From an uncultured Amylibacter sp. (GTDB taxonomy: Bacteria; Pseudomonadota; Alphaproteobacteria; Rhodobacterales; Rhodobacteraceae): DNA of 7,724 bases. The stretch's first letter is position 1. The number at the start of each line of letters is the position of its first letter. The DNA is taken from positions 1 through 7,724 of the forward strand of contig CALLAV010000200.1 of the NCBI GenBank assembly GCA_938001995.1, given 5' to 3'. The position numbers and the translations under genes are program-made. The notes under the pieces were generated by a model, which worked only from the letters and a program-made list of their open reading frames with translations, made no database searches and was not told where the DNA came from. Shown piece by piece: positions 1-5,960 of this stretch.

Positions 1-407
1 GGCATACGATCCGCGAATTTCGACAGTTGGACCAGCTCAAGCACCTCTCCAACGCGCGCATTTGCTGTGGCCTTGTCTTGGCCCAAACGCAAAAGGCCAA
101 ACATAACGTTTTGCGTAACATTCATATGTGGAAACAGCGCGTATTGCTGGAAAACTGTGTTTACTGGCCGTTCATTGGGCAACAGATTGGCGATGTTTTG
201 ACCATAAAGAACAATTTCGCCCGCTGTGATGTCTTCGAAGCCCGCAATCGTGCGCAGCAACGTGGTCTTGCCGCAACCAGATGGTCCGAGCAGAGTAAAA
301 AACTCATTGTCTTGAATGTCGAGATTCACGTTTTTTAGAGCAGTAAATTCGCCGTACTTTTTCGTAACATTCTGGATATCAACTGCGATGTCGTTGTTAT
401 CTGGCAC
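1..407 (-). CDS. potA: PotA-type polyamine ABC transporter ATP-binding protein, 5' part only
   Basis: This is the N-terminal part of the ATPase that would power a spermidine/putrescine-type importer on the inner face of the membrane. The 135 visible residues begin with a beta-strand region ending KKYGEF. They contain a perfect Walker A (GPSGCGKTT, residues 41-49), then [14 protein letters not shown] (82-95) with the Q-loop, which is characteristic of PotA/PotG. The LSGGQ signature, Walker B and C-terminal domain lie beyond the window edge. The start is GTG at 405-407: AAGGG lies 6 nt upstream (complement of 414-418) and an in-frame TAA directly precedes it, so no earlier start is possible. 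It is transcribed divergently from a LuxR-type regulator 101 nt away. The ATPase call is near certain. The polyamine substrate is inferred from the Q-loop context; PotG or another related importer is possible. Confidence 0.88.
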   Translation of the reverse strand, partial: MPDNNDIAVDIQNVTKKYGEFTALKNVNLDIQDNEFFTLLGPSGCGKTTLLRTIAGFEDITAGEIVLYGQNIANLLPNERPVNTVFQQYALFPHMNVTQNVMFGLLRLGQDKATANARVGEVLELVQLSKFADRM

Positions 408-413
408 TTCGTT

Positions 414-418
414 CCCTT
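414..418 (-). promoter_or_regulatory. Ribosome binding site of the PotA-type gene
   Basis: On the minus strand this reads AAGGG, 6 nt before the GTG codon. It supports the GTG start, which is the only candidate because a stop codon lies just upstream in frame. Confidence 0.6.
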
Positions 419-435
419 ACAATTCGATGGAGCTG

Positions 436-493
436 TACCCCCATTTATTGACTCCAGATGGTATTCGGATCACTTTAGGGGGTATATACCCCC
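436..493. promoter_or_regulatory. Candidate operator: 16-bp palindrome plus half-site between divergent genes
   Basis: Bases 478-493 read GGGGGTATATACCCCC, a perfect inverted repeat, with TT/AA matching further out after one mismatch. The half-sequence TACCCCC recurs at 436-442, 51 nt upstream of its copy at 487-493 and close to the PotA-type start. The palindrome abuts the regulator's ribosome binding site (494-500). A TTGACT at 448-453 could be a -35 box for the regulator. Only a weak -10 (CACTTT, 471-476) follows at 17 nt, which would place transcription initiation around the palindrome. The position suits repression or autoregulation by the adjacent LuxR-type protein. The palindrome is directly visible; its role and the protein that binds it are inferred. 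Confidence 0.55.
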
Positions 494-500
494 AAAGAGG
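494..500 (+). promoter_or_regulatory. Ribosome binding site that decides a TTG start
   Basis: AAAGAGG lies 8 nt before the TTG at 509 and immediately after the palindrome. No ATG at similar spacing competes, so the TTG is the best start for the regulator. Confidence 0.6.
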
Positions 501-508
501 TAATAGCA

Positions 509-1315
509 TTGGAAGCTGAAAGCCCCGAAACCTTGTTGGCGAGCGCGATAAAATCGTTGCACACAGACAGGTTTGCAGGCGATTTAAATCGCTGGTTGCG
601 CACAATAGCAAATCACGACAACACAACGATCTTGGCCTATTTTCAGGACCAAACCCCACGCTTGCTGATGACCGACGCTATTACCCCGGACGTCCACCGC
701 CACATGAAAAATGTCTATCTGGTGGGGGCATATCTGCTGGACCCATTTTACGAGGTTCACCAATCCAGAAAAGCTGCCGATATGTATCGTATTTGGGACA
801 TCGCGCCGGATCAATTTAGTCGAAACCAATATTTTATCGAATATTACAGACGCACAACGATGATTGACGAGATTGGATTTGTCGTTTGGCCAACTCCGCA
901 GATGAGCATTCATGTTTGCTTGGGGCGCGATGTACGATCTGACCAAAGGTTTCTAAAACGCGAGCGATCGGCCGCTAAAGCCGTGTTTCCGATAGTCGAG
1001 GCGCTGGTGTGTTCACAATGGACGAATTTACAATTCGGCTCTGACACTGGCAATGAAAGCGTCATTCAGCGCATGGTTCGTTTGGTGGCACACACACACG
1101 GTATTAATTTAACCAACAGGCAAGCAGAAGTGGCTCTCTTGGTCCTTCAAGGGCATTCCTCAAATTCAATCGGCCTGCGCTTGGGCATATCTCCCCAAAC
1201 TGTAAAAGTGTTCCGCAAACAATTGTACAAACGATGCGAGGTATCCTCCCAAGCCGAGCTATTTGGGTTGATGCTTCCTATGCTGTCCTCCCAAAATGAA
1301 CCCCTCGCCTTTTAG
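509..1315 (+). CDS. LuxR-type helix-turn-helix transcriptional regulator
   Basis: This 268-residue DNA-binding protein has a C-terminal LuxR/GerE-type helix-turn-helix at about residues 201-256. It shows the usual LTNRQAEVALLVLQG opening and the recognition helix region SPQTVKVFRKQLYKRC (228-243). The N-terminal 190 residues are probably a ligand- or partner-sensing domain. I do not recognise an autoinducer-binding domain with its conserved W/Y/D pattern, nor a phosphoacceptor receiver domain, so a quorum-sensing role is not supported. The start is TTG, chosen because AAAGAGG lies 8 nt upstream. It is divergent from a PotA-type transporter gene and has a perfect palindrome just before its ribosome binding site, which suggests control of that transporter and of itself. 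The target and inducer are unknown. The HTH family is certain; the regulon is inferred. Confidence 0.88.
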   Translation: MEAESPETLLASAIKSLHTDRFAGDLNRWLRTIANHDNTTILAYFQDQTPRLLMTDAITPDVHRHMKNVYLVGAYLLDPFYEVHQSRKAADMYRIWDIAPDQFSRNQYFIEYYRRTTMIDEIGFVVWPTPQMSIHVCLGRDVRSDQRFLKRERSAAKAVFPIVEALVCSQWTNLQFGSDTGNESVIQRMVRLVAHTHGINLTNRQAEVALLVLQGHSSNSIGLRLGISPQTVKVFRKQLYKRCEVSSQAELFGLMLPMLSSQNEPLAF

Positions 1316-1461
1316 GTCAAAATTCGATCCAGAGTAATCTCGCGGCGAATTGTTGGGCCAGTCCAGTTTCTAGATTTTACGCTCACCACTATTTCAATCA
1401 ACATGTCACACTGGTGTCGAGGGACACGGTGGTCGGGCAAGCCGTAGCTATTTTCAGAACT

Positions 1462-1743
1462 TTAGAAATCGTCAAATTCCGGAACATTGCCCAGCCTGAT
1501 AAGGAAGCTTGGCGTGCCAACTTCTCCGCTGTTTGGATCTTCAATGACCATGTAAGCATCGGCACCCGCGCAATCGTCGGATAGTGCTTCCCGTTCCGCC
1601 CTGTTTTGTGCCTCATGAGCTGTGGAATATTCAAGTTGTTTGGCAATTTTCAAACCAGCTTGGCCATCACGGCCTGCTTTCGTTTCAACATATGTCTGGC
1701 AGATATAGTGAGTTTTTTCTGCGGCCTGCTCTGAGTTTGTCAT
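1462..1743 (-). CDS. Small hypothetical protein, 93 aa
   Basis: I cannot assign a function. The product is soluble and acidic at its C-terminus (ends VPEFDDF), with no signal peptide or membrane span. The middle is helical and charged (AHEAQNRAEREALSDDC, 42-58), followed by a likely strand, AYMVIEDPNSGE (63-74). Cysteines at 15 and 58 do not form a metal motif. The ATG at 1741-1743 has AAGGA 7 nt upstream (complement of 1751-1755), which supports real translation. It is the last gene of the minus-strand run, 50 nt after the 72-aa gene, and it converges on the LuxR-type gene with 146 nt between them. An overlapping reading frame on the same strand (1398-1646) looks like a shadow. Confidence 0.7.
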   Translation of the reverse strand: MTNSEQAAEKTHYICQTYVETKAGRDGQAGLKIAKQLEYSTAHEAQNRAEREALSDDCAGADAYMVIEDPNSGEVGTPSFLIRLGNVPEFDDF

Positions 1744-1793
1744 GGACCAATCCTTAGAAAACGCTGGAGCCGATTGGAAAAACCGAGTCTGGC

Positions 1794-2012
1794 TTAAGAT
1801 TTACGCGTTTTACGCTCTACTTTGGGCGCGGTGTTTGACGGCGTACTCGCGTCTCTTTCAAGGCGCGCCTTACGCAATCGCATGTTCTTCGCGCGCTGCT
1901 TTTCCGAGTCTACGTCGACCATTTTTTTTACAATGCGCGTTGTCTTTTCCATAGGTGTTTCGGGTTTTGCACTAAGTGCTTTTGAAGCATTCGTTTTTGT
2001 AAGCTTCGCCAT
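1794..2012 (-). CDS. Small basic hypothetical protein, 72 aa
   Basis: A very Lys/Arg-rich protein without cysteine or a hydrophobic segment. The central stretch RIVKKMVDVDSEKQRAKNMR (26-45) looks like one long charged helix, and both ends are low in complexity with Ser/Thr/Pro/Ala. The general appearance resembles short basic proteins often annotated as hypothetical in Rhodobacteraceae; nucleic-acid binding is a guess from charge only. The start is well supported: AAGGAG (complement of 2021-2026) sits 8 nt before the ATG at 2010-2012, the best ribosome binding site in the window. It lies 51 nt after the racemase gene and could be co-transcribed or have its own promoter. I see no strong terminator between them. 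Confidence 0.68.
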   Translation of the reverse strand: MAKLTKTNASKALSAKPETPMEKTTRIVKKMVDVDSEKQRAKNMRLRKARLERDASTPSNTAPKVERKTRKS

Positions 2013-2020
2013 TTGTCGGT

Positions 2021-2026
2021 CTCCTT
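2021..2026 (-). promoter_or_regulatory. Strong ribosome binding site of the 72-aa gene
   Basis: The minus strand reads AAGGAG, a near-perfect Shine-Dalgarno sequence 8 nt from the ATG. It is the main reason to treat this short basic frame as a real gene. Confidence 0.65.
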
Positions 2027-2063
2027 TTTAAGGTTTTGGGTCGGTTCTGTCAGGCATGGTTTT

Positions 2064-3185
2064 TCAAACCAGCGTCAGGTGTTCGGACTTTCTTTGGGCA
2101 TGTCGCGGGTGTGTTGTAGGACCATCATGGAGCAGTATTACATCGATGTCGGGCCCAGCAATTGCGTGCATTAGTGCGGAGTAGTTCATCTGAAATCTCA
2201 CTTCGGCGCCCAACTTTAGTGGCATTCGGATCGACTCAATAACGAGATGATCGCTGGTTGCACCGATCAATGTGCTTCCCACTGGCATTGAAAGCCCAGA
2301 AATGTCTGTATCCTGATGCCCAATGGCGAGGATTTTACGCGTGGAGTCACCACTGGTTGTCACGATCCGAAGTTTTGCCAAACTTGGATCGCCCGAAATG
2401 ATCGAAACAGACGCGGATTTCGCACCCGTTTCTATAACTTCGGCGACAAGCGTGAAGGCGTCCGTGTGCATTCCACCGATCTGGTCGCCGGTTACCGGCT
2501 CGACGCCCAGAAGAATTGCCTCTCCCAATCTTAGGTTGTTGATACGGCCAGTATCTTGACGTCCAAGCGCCCAAGGCAAGTTTGCAGAGTTGCCGCCAGA
2601 CACGATTTGCAAGAATGGGCCACACTGACCCTCAATTGCGTTCGCGAGGTCACTAAGAGAGGCCATTTGAGACGCAGTTGGGGCGATCCCACTCAGACAA
2701 GCAAAGTTTGCGCCAATGCCTTTCAACGCGACCCCGGGCATTTTTATGACCTGTCGTGCAATTTCAGCCAAGTTCTCAGGCAATATACCTTCGCGCAGAT
2801 CGCCCATCTCGACCATCAGTATGATATCGTGAACCCTATCTTTACGAATGGCAGCAGACGCCAAAGCCGCAATGACAGTAATCTCTGTGTTATAACTCGC
2901 TTCACAAAACTGAACGACCAGATCGGCTTGGCTCAACATCGGCGTCCGGATCAGAGTGATTGGGCTTATGATACCCGCTTGGCGTAACTTTTGCACATTG
3001 CTGATACGTGCCTCCGCAAGCCCCTCAGCGCCGCCATCGAGCATGGCTTGCGCGATAGCAGGATGCCCGCAAACAGCTTTGGTCACACCTGCAACGCCAA
3101 TTTCACGACTGTCCAACCGCCCAACGATAGTTTGCGTGTTGCGACGTATCTTGTTCAGATCCACTTCGATGCGCGGGCAGCTCAT
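2064..3185 (-). CDS. PLP-dependent amino acid racemase, ornithine racemase (Orr)/YhfX type
   Basis: A 373-residue fold-III PLP enzyme predicted to interconvert L- and D-amino acids in the cytoplasm. The PLP lysine should be K36 in GVTKAVCG. Other signatures match the Clostridium ornithine racemase family closely: MVEMGDLREG (124-133), SGGNSANL (196-203, phosphate-binding loop), NNLRLGEAILLG (216-227), AIGHQDTDISGL (287-298) and GATSDHLVIE (308-317). These distinguish it from biosynthetic alanine racemase Alr/DadX. The last 25 residues (TTHPRHAQRKSEHLTLV end) are a basic tail. The ATG overlaps the stop of the DUF1611 gene as ATGA, and no good ribosome binding site precedes it, so translation is probably coupled. 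Racemase chemistry is well supported. Substrate is open: ornithine, glutamate, alanine and other amino acids are all possible. Confidence 0.9.
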   Translation of the reverse strand: MSCPRIEVDLNKIRRNTQTIVGRLDSREIGVAGVTKAVCGHPAIAQAMLDGGAEGLAEARISNVQKLRQAGIISPITLIRTPMLSQADLVVQFCEASYNTEITVIAALASAAIRKDRVHDIILMVEMGDLREGILPENLAEIARQVIKMPGVALKGIGANFACLSGIAPTASQMASLSDLANAIEGQCGPFLQIVSGGNSANLPWALGRQDTGRINNLRLGEAILLGVEPVTGDQIGGMHTDAFTLVAEVIETGAKSASVSIISGDPSLAKLRIVTTSGDSTRKILAIGHQDTDISGLSMPVGSTLIGATSDHLVIESIRMPLKLGAEVRFQMNYSALMHAIAGPDIDVILLHDGPTTHPRHAQRKSEHLTLV

Positions 3186-4387
3186 ATCGCGGCCATCGAA
3201 GGCCTTTGCGTCAAACCAGGATATGCAGCCACCACCATTGCAAGCAAATGAGCTGTCGGTCGGGCCAATGCATCGGTAACAGGTAGCCCAAGTTCTTTTG
3301 ATTGTGCCCTGATGGTTTCGGTGATTTCAACCTCGGACATCCCTTCGTGATTGAGCGTGACGCCGATGACTTTTGTATCCGCAAAGGCTTCGATCAAAGC
3401 AATCTCACTTGCTGGGCCAGGCATTGGCATATTGGGAAAGTCACAGCGATGTGCACGTTTAGGCGCATGTTGAAGGATCACAGCGTCAGGCTGGCTACCT
3501 CGAAGGATAAACGCAGATGTGCAAAACGCGGGATGGCTTAACGCGCCCTGACCTTCGATCAAAATGACGTCGGGTTGTTCGGCTTCAGACGCCGCAACAA
3601 TCGCGCCTTCGAGTTCACCACAGCAGAATTGAGGCGGTACGGCATCCATTGCGATGCCGTATTTCGCGCCCTGCATCAGGCCTGTCTGGCCAGTACCGAC
3701 AAGCACTGTCTTGATGCCCTTCGCATTCAGGGCGCGCGCTAAAACGGTTGCTGTTGTGCGCTTGCCAATGGCGCAGTCTGTCCCAAGAACAGCAATGCAC
3801 AGCGCTTTGACACCCGCGATGCTGCCATCGAACAGGCGCATGTCTTTGCTGGGTTTCGGCTTGCGGATGTCGCGGATCACGACATTCCGCTCGGATGCCG
3901 CCTTAGCAAATTCATCGTCATCGCTCAGATATTCATGCAACCCGCTCACGATGTTCATGCCAAGCTTTATCGCTTTCAGAACAACGCCGCGGTCCGCTGG
4001 TGAAAGCCGTCCTGTTGAAGGGGCCATCCCGTAGATCAGCGTATCTGGAATGACAGCTTCATGTGCAACTGCAGTATCCAGATCAGCAAAGATCGGAATG
4101 TGGTTCTTTGCGTCATCGAGAACGGATCCACTGTCTTGTCCGCCATAGGTGCTGTCGATGACAGAAAGGATGCGATACGCCTCTGAATGGCGCACGAGGC
4201 CATTTGCAGTCTTGCCATCAATTTGCGCGAAGTTCCCCTCACAATAAACGACCGCCGTTGGCGATGCTTTGACCTGCTTGATTGAAGCCACATGAGTGGA
4301 TTCACTGTGGGCCTTTGGCGGTGCTTGTGCGCCCCTGACAGGGCGACGGAGTGTGTCGGCAGTTTCAGATTTGGTTTTCAATTTCAT
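3182..4387 (-). CDS. DUF1611 family P-loop protein, DgcN-like (putative amino acid N-acyltransferase)
   Basis: A 401-residue protein of the DUF1611 family, whose characterised member DgcN N-acetylates D-glutamate. The N-terminal domain begins at about residue 44 (AVVYCEGNF) and includes GLHEYLSDDDEF (149-160). The C-terminal P-loop domain starts with the Walker-A-like GTDCAIGKRTTA (202-213), followed by GTGQTGLMQG (231-240), LIEGQGALSHP (276-286) and LRGSQPDAVILQHAP (295-309), all family hallmarks. The first 43 residues are a polar extension that seems unusual. The ATG at 4387 is the most upstream possible start, because an in-frame TGA lies 15 nt before it. Its AAAGG is only 2 nt away, so an internal GTG at about codon 33 is an alternative. 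A strong stem-loop (4403-4433) precedes it. It overlaps the racemase start by ATGA, implying a shared pathway. Family is sure; the acetylation reaction and substrate are inferred. Confidence 0.88.
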   Translation of the reverse strand: MKLKTKSETADTLRRPVRGAQAPPKAHSESTHVASIKQVKASPTAVVYCEGNFAQIDGKTANGLVRHSEAYRILSVIDSTYGGQDSGSVLDDAKNHIPIFADLDTAVAHEAVIPDTLIYGMAPSTGRLSPADRGVVLKAIKLGMNIVSGLHEYLSDDDEFAKAASERNVVIRDIRKPKPSKDMRLFDGSIAGVKALCIAVLGTDCAIGKRTTATVLARALNAKGIKTVLVGTGQTGLMQGAKYGIAMDAVPPQFCCGELEGAIVAASEAEQPDVILIEGQGALSHPAFCTSAFILRGSQPDAVILQHAPKRAHRCDFPNMPMPGPASEIALIEAFADTKVIGVTLNHEGMSEVEITETIRAQSKELGLPVTDALARPTAHLLAMVVAAYPGLTQRPSMAAI

Positions 4388-4402
4388 AGCCTTTTGTGGT
4401 CA

Positions 4403-4433
4403 GCGCAGGGGACAGAACTGTCCTCACCTGCGC
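4403..4433 (-). promoter_or_regulatory. Intercistronic stem-loop ahead of the DUF1611 gene
   Basis: Arms GCGCAGG (4403-4409) and CCTGCGC (4427-4433) pair perfectly. Inside them GGACAG (4410-4415) pairs with CTGTCC (4418-4423). One 3-nt bulge (4424-4426) and a very tight AA loop complete a 13-bp stem. In operon direction it lies between the repeat-protein stop (4464) and the DUF1611 ATG, ending 15 nt before that ATG, and no U-tract follows. This makes a classic terminator in operon direction unlikely. A run of four T follows on the plus strand (4435-4438), so it could terminate antisense transcription weakly. mRNA stabilisation, processing or translation control are alternatives. Confidence 0.6.
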
Positions 4434-4463
4434 GTTTTGAAGTAGGTGTTGCCTTGCTTTGGC

Positions 4464-5303
4464 TTAGTTGTTCAGCACGCAAAGCCCCTTTGATTTTCGG
4501 AAATTCCTGTCACATTCCCAGCGGTTGCCTGACCGGTCCAGATGCGCGTGTTCAGGAATGTCTATCCTTTCGCATGTCATCTCAGAGGCGGCATACCCAC
4601 GATCGCATTTCCATCCTTTGCCGTAAGTTGCATCGTTGAAATGCGCATTTTCGGGGATGGCGATGGCTTCGCACAGGCCTGCCTGTTCAAAGAAGCCACG
4701 CTCACATGTCCAAGGCTGCCCGTATCCCGACCCATTCAGATAAGCATTGGCTGGAACAGCAATTGCAGCACACAGATTTCCAGTTGCTTCAAACCCACGT
4801 TTGCACGCCCAAGTGGAGCCGTATGAGGCATCCGCCAAATATGCATTGGCCGGCAGCACGATCTCCTGACATGTGTCATCGACTTTGAGGTAGCCGCGCA
4901 AACAACGCCAACGTTCGCCAGATGGCTCCAAATACCCACCATCAGGGACCTCTACTGCAACGCATGCAGCGTCTTCGGTTCTGCGGAATCCATGCAGACA
5001 TTCCCATCCAGATCCGTAGGATCGGTTTGTGCTGTATGCGTTTTGCGGCACAATTACAGCGACGCAGGTATTTTCATTCAACCGGTATCCACTGTTGCAT
5101 TCCCATCCATCACCGTAGCTTTTAGCACCGGCATTCTCAGGAATGGACAGAGTTGCGGTTTGGGAAGATGCAGGAAGCGCAAACAGTAGGATTACAATAA
5201 TCGAACCCATAAATAGGGACAGGGTTGTTGCTGAATCCGTTGCGATATGGACAGTTTTAGATTGCAGAGGTCGCGGCTCTGCTACTTGTGATCTATGATC
5301 CAT
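4464..5303 (-). CDS. Exported protein with seven two-cysteine repeats
   Basis: The 279-residue product has a polar N-terminus of about 26 residues, a hydrophobic segment (27-46, SLFMGSIIVILLFALPASS) and a likely signal cleavage near ASS-QT (47/48), so it should be periplasmic, surface-bound or secreted. The remainder, residues 54-279, is a tandem array of seven 31-34 residue units of pattern P-x-N-A-[YH]-x(5-8)-G-x-x-W-x-C-x-x-G-[FY]-x(7-8)-C. Cysteine pairs are C69/80, C102/114, C134/145, C167/178, C200/211, C233/244 and C264/275, and each unit has one Trp, which suggests one disulfide per unit. I do not know a function; binding or structural roles are usual for such arrays. The start overlaps the 117-aa gene by 11 nt and lacks a clear ribosome binding site, implying coupling. 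An internal ATG at codon 32 would give a shorter, conventional signal peptide. Confidence 0.85.
   Translation of the reverse strand: MDHRSQVAEPRPLQSKTVHIATDSATTLSLFMGSIIVILLFALPASSQTATLSIPENAGAKSYGDGWECNSGYRLNENTCVAVIVPQNAYSTNRSYGSGWECLHGFRRTEDAACVAVEVPDGGYLEPSGERWRCLRGYLKVDDTCQEIVLPANAYLADASYGSTWACKRGFEATGNLCAAIAVPANAYLNGSGYGQPWTCERGFFEQAGLCEAIAIPENAHFNDATYGKGWKCDRGYAASEMTCERIDIPEHAHLDRSGNRWECDRNFRKSKGLCVLNN
4467..5144 (-). repeat. Seven tandem coding repeats of about 99 nt
   Basis: The repeat array encodes residues 54-279 of the exported protein. Units begin at the IPENAG, VPQNAY, VPDGGY, LPANAY, VPANAY, IPENAH and IPEHAH motifs. Spacing between successive first cysteines is 33, 32, 33, 33, 33 and 31 residues. 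The cysteine-to-cysteine distance within a unit is 11 residues, except 12 in unit 2. Units 3 and 7 are about two residues shorter before the Trp. The protein pattern is well kept while the units have diverged, so the duplications are old and selection appears to act on the fold. Confidence 0.85.
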
Positions 5304-5646
5304 CCAACTTTAGCCCCGCAAGACATGCGTCTGCCAGAGATCGGCTTGGTGTATCCGTGCCCGGCAGAGTGGCCCAGCCTGTTTCCATCATCGCTTTGCG
5401 CCGCTGGAAGCTCTTAGCGTCTTGGAGAATTGCCAGTTTTGCGGTGCGTTCTGCATCAGCTTCTGACAGATTTAAACAAACTGGCACCATCGCCAATGTG
5501 ACTTCCTCTGCCGCAAGGTTTTGGGCCATCTCATCTGCACTGCCTGCAGTTGTCCAGCCGCCCCAGGTGAAGCCAAGAATTGAGATTGCAGCCGCGCCAA
5601 CCAAGGCACCATAAACACCGGGTTTCGTCCATTCAGGGTATTTCAT
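5293..5646 (-). CDS. Hypothetical single-span membrane protein, 117 aa
   Basis: A short N-terminus (MKYPEWTKPG) is followed by one hydrophobic, Gly/Ala-rich span at about 11-32 (VYGALVGAAAISILGFTWGG). A helical, presumably periplasmic domain with cysteines 57 and 108 follows. The two cysteines could form a disulfide. The WTKPGVYGALVGA...GFTWGGW opening is one I associate with small uncharacterised alphaproteobacterial proteins, but I know no function. AGAGGA (complement of 5653-5658), lying inside the upstream gene, is 6 nt from the ATG and supports this start. The ATG overlaps the stop of the 103-aa gene as ATGA, and the 3' end overlaps the repeat-protein gene by 11 nt. These three genes are therefore probably translated together and may act together at the envelope. 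Confidence 0.8.
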   Translation of the reverse strand: MKYPEWTKPGVYGALVGAAAISILGFTWGGWTTAGSADEMAQNLAAEEVTLAMVPVCLNLSEADAERTAKLAILQDAKSFQRRKAMMETGWATLPGTDTPSRSLADACLAGLKLDGS

Positions 5647-5954
5647 TTTCGATCCTCTGGCGGAGAAAGCGCCGCCGCGCTACTTTTGACTTCGTTAGTA
5701 TTTGTGTTGGCCTGATCCTGCGCGTGGGCAAGCTCTAGGTCTCGGTGATCCACTTTACGCAATTCTGACTTTCCGCCGTGACAGTTGATTAATAGAAACG
5801 TTGCTATCCGGCGGTATGCCGTAAAGCTGTGGCTCAGCAGGACTTCGTCGTCTGATAAAACTTCGTACGCGCCCGCAGATAGTTCATCTGTGTATCCAGC
5901 AACCAAAAACGGATGACGAAACGTCATCACTGACTTGGTCGTGCGCGAAGACAT
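5643..5954 (-). CDS. Hypothetical protein, 103 aa
   Basis: The core is TFRHPFLVAGYTDELSAGAY (11-30), then EVLSDDEVLLSHSFTAYRRI (31-50) and a short hydrophobic strand ATFLLIN (51-57). The C-terminal 40 residues are polar and low in complexity. It resembles small, widely distributed alphaproteobacterial hypothetical proteins with an 'F-x-x-P-F...P/S-A-G-x-Y-x-V' opening and an 'S-F-x-A-Y-R-R' motif. I know of no assigned function. A longer frame begins at a TTG at 5969. The ATG at 5952-5954 is preferred because GGAAGG (complement of 5961-5966) lies exactly 6 nt before it. It is the first gene of the minus-strand run and couples by ATGA to the membrane protein gene. Confidence 0.75.
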   Translation of the reverse strand: MSSRTTKSVMTFRHPFLVAGYTDELSAGAYEVLSDDEVLLSHSFTAYRRIATFLLINCHGGKSELRKVDHRDLELAHAQDQANTNTNEVKSSAAALSPPEDRK

Positions 5955-5960
5955 CGGCAA

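Noticed and set aside
27..338. Plus-strand 103-codon frame over the PotA-type gene
   Set aside because: It is the antisense shadow of an ATPase with clear Walker A and Q-loop motifs.
478..493. Palindrome as a classic quorum-sensing lux box
   Set aside because: The G5-TATATA-C5 sequence does not follow the usual lux box pattern, and the neighbouring regulator shows no clear autoinducer-binding domain.
1406..1434. Hairpin GTGTC-GAGG-GACAC in the convergent gap as a bidirectional terminator
   Set aside because: The stem is only 5 bp with a broken extension, and there is no T-run on either strand after it.
2057..2071. Inverted repeat TGGTTT/AAACCA over the racemase stop codon as a terminator
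   Set aside because: The 6-bp stem is AT-rich, spans the stop codon and is not followed by a U-tract in transcription direction.
2556..2987. Plus-strand 143-codon frame inside the racemase gene
   Set aside because: It is antisense to a gene with full family signatures and has no recognisable protein features of its own.
3654..4034. Plus-strand 126-codon frame inside the DUF1611 gene
   Set aside because: It is an antisense shadow; the opposite strand encodes the conserved P-loop domain.
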